A stretch of DNA of 7,311 bases from Candidatus Zixiibacteriota bacterium (GTDB lineage Bacteria; Zixibacteria; MSB-5A5; SM1-73): contig JAOZNS010000132.1 of assembly GCA_029933635.1 (NCBI GenBank), forward strand, positions 1-7,311. The letters run 5' to 3'. The position numbers and the translations under genes were made by a program. Below the pieces are notes generated by a model, which saw only the letters and a program-made list of their open reading frames with translations, was not told where the DNA came from and did not search any database. Each line of letters opens with the position of its first letter. The stretch's first letter is position 1. Positions 5,401-7,311 of this stretch are shown here, in pieces.

Positions 5401-6742
5401 GGATAAAACATTGGCGCTTCTGGGAGCTGGTCAAGATTCGGTTTTGGTTTATACCGATTCCTCAGATGTGGGACCCCCCTCTGCTCCATCCTTCCAGGGC
5501 TCACAGATGGTGATAGTTGAAGCTGATAATGTCTTAATTGATGGGTTCACATTTGACGGAGACAACCCCACGTTGACTCCTCCCGGCGTTTTGGATGCTC
5601 GGAATGGAATCATCTCCAACTACAACTCAGGCGATTGGGACAGTTTGATGGTGAGAAACTGCAGGGTAAAGAATATCTACTTAAGGGGGATTTATGCCGC
5701 GGCCCAAACCTCCATCGCTGGTATCATCTTCACCAACAACACGGTGGATAACGTCAATGGCGTCTCCATGCAATCCGCTGGAATCATGTTCTGGGGAGGC
5801 AATGGGGTGGTTGATCATAATGTGTGCACCAACTCCTCCCTGGGAATATTCCTGCATGCTGGCTCTTATGGTATGGTGGAATATAATAAATCGGATACCT
5901 GTGAGTTGGGAATTGGAGTGAACGGAAATAGCAACCAAGCAATTCTTCACCGAAATCTGGTAACCAATTCCGATCAGGGCATCCAGACAATTGGAATCAA
6001 CGCCCCGGTTACGATTCTGTCCGATACCATCAAGAACTGTGGTTACGGATTGGTTCTCTATGGATTGGGAGACGGAACTGCCTACGTACAGGAAAGCATC
6101 ATAGATGGGTCAGGTGCTCCTTGGTCGTTGGGGGTCTATGGCTCCACCAACGTCGATCCCTGGGGGGTGGGAGATGTAAGAGCTGAATTTATGAAAAGCC
6201 AGATCATCAATAACTGGTTGGGAGTGGTACTGAATGAGCCCGCCACCGATACTACCGAAGATGTGCTGGTAACACTTGGAGGATCTTCCTCTGCCTACAA
6301 TCTCATTTACGACAGCGACAGTTCGGAGCTTTATCTGGAATACTGTAATAATGACATCAATGCCACCTACAACTATTGGGGAAAATCCACCTTGGATCAG
6401 ATAGAAGAGGAGATCTTTCATCAGGTGGATAATCCTTCCTTGGGCTTAGTCGACTTCTCTTCCCCTTATCTTTTAGGGGATGTAACCTTAGATGGGGTAA
6501 TCGACTTAGCAGACGTGGTCTTTTTGATCAATTATATTTACCGGGATGGACCCGCACCTTATATTCTAATATTAGGAGACACCAACAGGGATGAGGTCAT
6601 CGATATTGGGGATGTGGTTCTTTTGATTAATTACCTCTATCAGGAGGGACCTCCGCCAATCAGTTCCTCTAAGGCTGACAAGGTGAATATGGAGAGACGA
6701 AGACTTTCCCGTCCAGCTCCTGTTTTTGATTTAGCCAAATAG
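2468..6742 (+). CDS. Secreted propeller / tandem beta-helix protein with dockerin-like C-terminus
   Basis: This 1424-residue exported protein has no gene symbol that I recognise. Residues 1-27 form a Sec signal peptide (basic start, hydrophobic core LLVAIVFM, likely cut after GWA). Residues about 40-350 contain six copies of a pattern like P-x-I-x-x-D-G-x-x-Y-x-x-F, as in beta-propellers of the GH43/sialidase type. Residues about 360-930 and 938-1335 are two parallel beta-helix modules. Each opens with IQ-x-x-I-D-x-A and GTYxE and closes with N-x-W/YWG followed by VDxSP. They are rich in NNT/DNT/GNT turns (asparagine ladder) and cysteines. Residues about 462-540 look like a small domain inserted in the first helix. 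Residues 1336-1397 are a dockerin-like doublet, followed by a basic tail. I see no certain catalytic residues, so carbohydrate binding or cleavage at the cell surface is inference. The ATG has a good SD (GAAGGAG, seven-base spacer). It appears monocistronic, with a terminator behind it. Confidence 0.9.
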   Translation: MNSKELILKTICLLVAIVFMAPAGGWAEEIQVSQHKYLTTNGDYDRNPSIIHDGANYWLFYTKGDQPAPAVRGVGGYDPDADSYVVYYKTAATLAGLTGAPETKLALSESARPTNFDQRVSSATYFNDKIYVFVSSGQSGTDRGLYYYEYSGGSWSGPFTLIADATARGGHVNVTSDANHVYIVWESSDGSADCYTWDGTTLSSKIDISDDNMPKITLMGTTLYVVSIEDGTGDIEVYSATAGASPSFSSHSTAIPGAGLYDPCIFNDGTNLYVVTAPYDGGNDQQWLIQTKYSGSWATAKRVTYGGYDTTYWWDYWPCGYHDGTDAYLFFTTETESPAFSDAEIAYLKMDWDLGNDHFCYIQNAIDQANSGDFINVSAGTYAEYLHITTDNLTIEGAGIDQSIIDLDGLRPYWHYGTCSNSFASRAGVYFVGYGSSDEVVEDCVFRGFTVKNAGLNPPIISTGTHTGPDNQAILTDASASWIPGALVGQWVHNYGDRDVDYNPARSYGQITANTATTITATLSGGVDNDWDNGDPYLITPYKEFYNTYWIHYPSYDGLRGISIANGKNILIQNCKVTDCGYGGITTGKARCVSTHKYSEYITIDNCIVTDHPLVGINVGTNVGPFTITNNTCERIKMSHYADTTREYAGVGIQVSGKSSSQTASGTISGNTCGDNGFEGIIVQKYTDGVTVEDNTITGHNFDQDGAGIFFYHWGHPEYCKNHIIRNNTLIGNIRGIVGYYASNCTIEGNTVTTDAGTFHPEQGAIKLDGCNNITVKDNTISSDGIGISVVYWEGYGGVSCYNNTFTGNTITDANFAGIFISGDAHDNVFTDNIITGTDTLTRWAGQPYEETQGDGVFIDDDAGTGNVFHYNSIYDNADDGMENQITTMVDAFGNWWGDASGPMHPTTNPDATGDEVSDNVDYSPWWGDDYVGDPHTSPWNWYLNTSNNSTIQEGIDIASPEDTVRVRPGTYTENILMDKTLALLGAGQDSVLVYTDSSDVGPPSAPSFQGSQMVIVEADNVLIDGFTFDGDNPTLTPPGVLDARNGIISNYNSGDWDSLMVRNCRVKNIYLRGIYAAAQTSIAGIIFTNNTVDNVNGVSMQSAGIMFWGGNGVVDHNVCTNSSLGIFLHAGSYGMVEYNKSDTCELGIGVNGNSNQAILHRNLVTNSDQGIQTIGINAPVTILSDTIKNCGYGLVLYGLGDGTAYVQESIIDGSGAPWSLGVYGSTNVDPWGVGDVRAEFMKSQIINNWLGVVLNEPATDTTEDVLVTLGGSSSAYNLIYDSDSSELYLEYCNNDINATYNYWGKSTLDQIEEEIFHQVDNPSLGLVDFSSPYLLGDVTLDGVIDLADVVFLINYIYRDGPAPYILILGDTNRDEVIDIGDVVLLINYLYQEGPPPISSSKADKVNMERRRLSRPAPVFDLAK
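2612..3478 (+). repeat. Six propeller-blade-like repeats (residues about 49-337)
   Basis: Six related strand pairs begin near residues 49 (PSIIHDGANYWLFYTKG), 122 (SATYFNDKIYVFVSS), 171 (HVNVTSDANHVYIVWESSDG), 213 (MPKITLMGTTLYVVSIEDG), 262 (DPCIFNDGTNLYVVTAPYDG) and 317 (WPCGYHDGTDAYLFFTTE). Spacing is 42-73 residues, the size of one propeller blade. Similar blades occur in GH43/GH32 hydrolases and BNR/sialidase proteins. The exact blade number and any active-site acids cannot be settled by eye. Confidence 0.6.
3545..5257 (+). other. First parallel beta-helix module (residues about 360-930)
   Basis: The module opens with the cap-like sequence YIQNAIDQANSGDFINVSAG and then GTYAE (381) and IEGAG. 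About ten coils of PbH1 type follow between residues 600 and 890, with turns such as NNT, GNT, EDNT, RNNT, EGNT, KDNT and TDN every 20-25 residues. It ends with GNWWGDASGPMHP and VDYSPWW (894-927), a typical closing sequence of bacterial secreted beta-helix proteins. NosD and pectate-lyase-like folds share this architecture; enzymatic activity is not evident. Confidence 0.75.
3851..4087 (+). other. Small domain inserted in the first beta-helix (residues about 462-540)
   Basis: The coil pattern is interrupted here by about 80 residues containing AILTDASASWIPGALVGQWV, then GQITANTATTITATLSGG and DWDNGDPYLI. The form 'LTDssasW-x-GaLvGq...G-x-I-x-a-N-t-a-T-T-I-T-a...wdnGDpY-I' is a compact beta module that I remember from other secreted and phage-tail proteins. 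It carries no beta-helix turn and probably loops out of the helix stack. Boundaries are approximate. Confidence 0.5.
5279..6472 (+). other. Second parallel beta-helix module (residues about 938-1335)
   Basis: It repeats the layout of the first module. STIQEGIDIASPEDTVRVRP and GTYTE form the entry, then LLGAGQDSVLV follows. About nine coils come next (for example VRNCRVKNIYLRGIY, FTNNTVDNVNG, VDHNVCTNSSLGIFL, LHRNLVTNSDQGI). NYWGKS (1302-1307) and VDFSSPYL (1328-1335) form the exit. The paired entry and exit signatures suggest duplication of a whole module rather than one continuous helix. Confidence 0.7.
6473..6658 (+). repeat. Dockerin-like calcium-binding doublet (residues 1336-1397)
   Basis: Two copies of about 30 residues read LGDVTLDGVIDLADVVFLIN and LGDTNRDEVIDIGDVVLLIN, each followed by Y-x-Y-x-x-G-P-x-P. 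The calcium loops are D1338, D1342, D1346, D1349 and D1371, D1375, D1379, D1382, spaced as in type I dockerin F-hand loops. Aspartate replaces the usual asparagine at the ninth loop position. The second loop has glutamate where glycine is common. No cohesin is encoded in the window, so it may bind a surface partner elsewhere in the genome or stabilise the C-terminus. Confidence 0.8.
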
Positions 6743-6806
6743 GAGCCGGTTTTTGCTCGGAAGGTGAGGAACAGAATATTTGGCTGTTATTCTGAAACTT
6801 AAGAAG

Positions 6807-6841
6807 AAGCCCTTTTCAAATTGATTTGAGAGGGGCTTTTT
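6807..6841 (+). terminator. Rho-independent terminator of the large gene
   Basis: A 14-bp stem runs from AAGCCCTTTTCAAA (6807-6820) to TTTGAGAGGGGCTT (6825-6838), including two G-T pairs, around the loop TTGA. It is followed by a T-run (6837-6841), then G and more pyrimidines. It lies 65 bases after the stop codon of the large gene and has the classic form. Confidence 0.9.
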
Positions 6842-6920
6842 GTCTTTCCTTCAAGGATTATTTCTGTGATATCTGAGGGTCACTGGCTCAGTTTGCTCAA
6901 ATGAGATTGAATTCCGGTGC

Positions 6921-6949
6921 ATGCGTTCGGGATGCAATCCCGAACGCAT
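6921..6949. repeat. Inverted repeat with perfect 13-bp arms
   Basis: ATGCGTTCGGGAT (6921-6933) and ATCCCGAACGCAT (6937-6949) are exact reverse complements separated by GCA. CGGTG occurs on both flanks (6915-6919 and 6950-6954) as a short direct repeat. There is no T-run, so it is not a typical terminator. Confidence 0.85.
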
Positions 6950-6959
6950 CGGTGAAAGT

Positions 6960-6980
6960 GGACAGCCACGAGGGCTGTCC
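6960..6980. repeat. Inverted repeat with perfect 8-bp arms
   Basis: GGACAGCC (6960-6967) and GGCTGTCC (6973-6980) are separated by ACGAG. It lies ten bases after the preceding hairpin, so the two could form one composite extragenic element. Confidence 0.8.
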
Positions 6981-7104
6981 TTACAAACTCCCCATGAAGT
7001 ACGCAAGCTTGTTTCCGCACTCCAGATACGTTTGTTGGTCAGGAATTCCCTAACACCTGATCGAGCGCGTAGCCAAGCCTTTATGGCTTGACCCTGCTTC
7101 GTAC

Positions 7105-7172
7105 AGGGGTTGCACCCCTATCATGAGGAGGGCTGTGGTGTAGCCCCCCATGATTAGGGCTGAGCTTTTTTT
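7105..7172 (+). promoter_or_regulatory. Competing hairpins followed by a T-tract
   Basis: AGGGGT/ACCCCT (7105-7110 with 7114-7119) competes with a longer stem that joins CCCTATCATG (7116-7125) to CATGATTAGGG (7149-7159) with one bulged base. Inside it, GGGCT (7130-7134) pairs with AGCCC (7142-7146). AGCCC can instead pair with a second GGGCT (7157-7161) just before the run of seven T (7166-7172). The layout resembles a terminator or attenuator, but no gene that it would control is visible on this strand upstream. Confidence 0.35.
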
Positions 7173-7175
7173 GCC

Positions 7176-7206
7176 TTGACTTGTTATCTTCTTCACGTAA
7201 TATAAT
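7176..7206 (+). promoter_or_regulatory. Promoter for uvrB
   Basis: TTGACT (7176-7181) and a perfect TATAAT (7201-7206) are separated by 19 bases. An overlapping TAATAT (7198-7203) gives a 16-base spacer. Transcription would start near 7213, about 57 bases before the ATG at 7270. The 19-base spacing is long but the elements are close to consensus. Confidence 0.65.
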
Positions 7207-7210
7207 TCAT

Positions 7211-7232
7211 GAGAGTCATTCAGAATACTCTC
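7211..7232 (+). promoter_or_regulatory. Dyad at the uvrB transcription start, possible operator
   Basis: GAGAGT (7211-7216) and ACTCTC (7227-7232) are inverted, with ATTC and GAAT also inverted between them. Without one extra C at 7217 the 21 bases left would be a perfect palindrome. It covers the expected transcription start. uvrB is commonly under SOS control, so a LexA-type operator is possible, but it matches neither the E. coli nor the Bacillus SOS box that I know. Confidence 0.35.
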
Positions 7233-7269
7233 TACCGACGGCAGTCAGCGAACTGCGGACTTTCTAAAA

Positions 7270-7311
7270 ATGGCTGAGTTCAAATTAGTCTCTGACTATA
7301 AGCCCAAAGGT
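7270..7311 (+). CDS. uvrB: Excinuclease ABC subunit B, first 14 codons only
   Basis: The frame from ATG 7270 to the window edge reads MAEFKLVSDYKPKG. This matches the usual UvrB N-terminus, where F-K-L-x-S-x-(F/Y)-x-P-x-G is followed by DQP and the start of the helicase domain. UvrB is the DNA-loading helicase-like subunit of nucleotide-excision repair; it works with UvrA and UvrC in the cytosol. Only 14 of about 660-700 residues are visible, so no catalytic motif can be checked. A strong promoter and dyad lie just upstream. No clear SD is seen in the bases before the ATG (GGACTTTCTAAAA), which is odd for this window. A different protein with a similar start is possible but unlikely. Confidence 0.75.
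   Translation, partial: MAEFKLVSDYKPKG

Larger units (their letters stand above)
6842..7172. other. Non-coding stretch with a cluster of hairpins (REP-like)
   Basis: No convincing gene was seen on either strand between the terminator and the uvrB promoter. The stretch contains at least five inverted repeats: 6921-6949 (13-bp arms), 6960-6980 (8-bp arms), 7039-7060 (TCAGG/CCTGA), 7074-7090 (CAAGCC/GGCTTG), and 7105-7160, where several pairings compete. GC-rich hairpins packed like this resemble repetitive extragenic palindromic elements, but a genome-wide count is needed to call them repeats. A T-tract (7166-7172) closes the block. Confidence 0.55.

Noticed and set aside
4988..5434. Minus-strand frame of 148 codons inside the large gene
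   Set aside because: It is antisense to continuous beta-helix coding sequence and shows no domain or start signal. The same holds for the other antisense and out-of-frame openings between 2474 and 6421.
6921..7154. CRISPR array
   Set aside because: The hairpins differ in sequence from one another, and there are no identical direct repeats with regular spacers.

Overview
The window looks like a bacterial chromosome segment. The organism is inferred, not shown. Its main clue is a very large secreted protein ending in a dockerin-like doublet of the form GDxxxDxxIDxxDVVxLINYxYxxGPxP. I associate that C-terminal style with Zixibacteria and related FCB-group or candidate-phylum bacteria, with low certainty at phylum level. 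Promoters look sigma-70-like, ribosome binding sites are Shine-Dalgarno (SD) type, and the housekeeping genes (tadA, uvrB, tRNA-Ser) are bacterial.

Left part, minus strand (1-1856). Read in the direction of transcription there is a half-size permease of the UPF0718/ArsP-like superfamily (1856-1362). Next come a possible 57-residue frame with no recognised relatives and a perfect 28-bp palindrome. Then follow tadA (tRNA adenosine deaminase), a four-helix membrane protein starting 17 bases after tadA, and the 5' portion of a tRNA-Ser(CGA) that runs off the left edge. tadA and the membrane protein probably form an operon, with the tRNA directly downstream.

Middle (1857-2467). This 611-bp divergent gap holds a candidate promoter for the permease on the minus strand, with a small dyad between its -35 and -10. 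It also holds a good plus-strand promoter near 2085-2112 followed by an unusually long leader of about 350 bases. That leader carries two extended anti-SD complements, a hairpin that would hide the first, and three short frames chained by stop/start overlaps into the start of the large gene.

Right part, plus strand (2468-7311). One gene of 1424 codons encodes a signal peptide, a six-repeat beta-propeller-like domain, a first parallel beta-helix with a small inserted domain, a second parallel beta-helix, a dockerin-like calcium-binding doublet and a short basic tail. A strong intrinsic terminator follows. A 430-bp non-coding stretch then holds a cluster of hairpins resembling repetitive extragenic elements and a T-tract. 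It ends in a strong promoter with a dyad just behind it, leading into the first 14 codons of a gene recognisable as uvrB, cut by the right edge.

Functionally the window joins a tRNA-modification/tRNA block, an isolated transporter, a stand-alone exported surface protein and the start of a DNA-repair gene. No CRISPR array, insertion sequence or phage gene was seen. The least explained parts are the leader of the large gene, the palindrome between the permease and tadA, and the hairpin cluster before uvrB.
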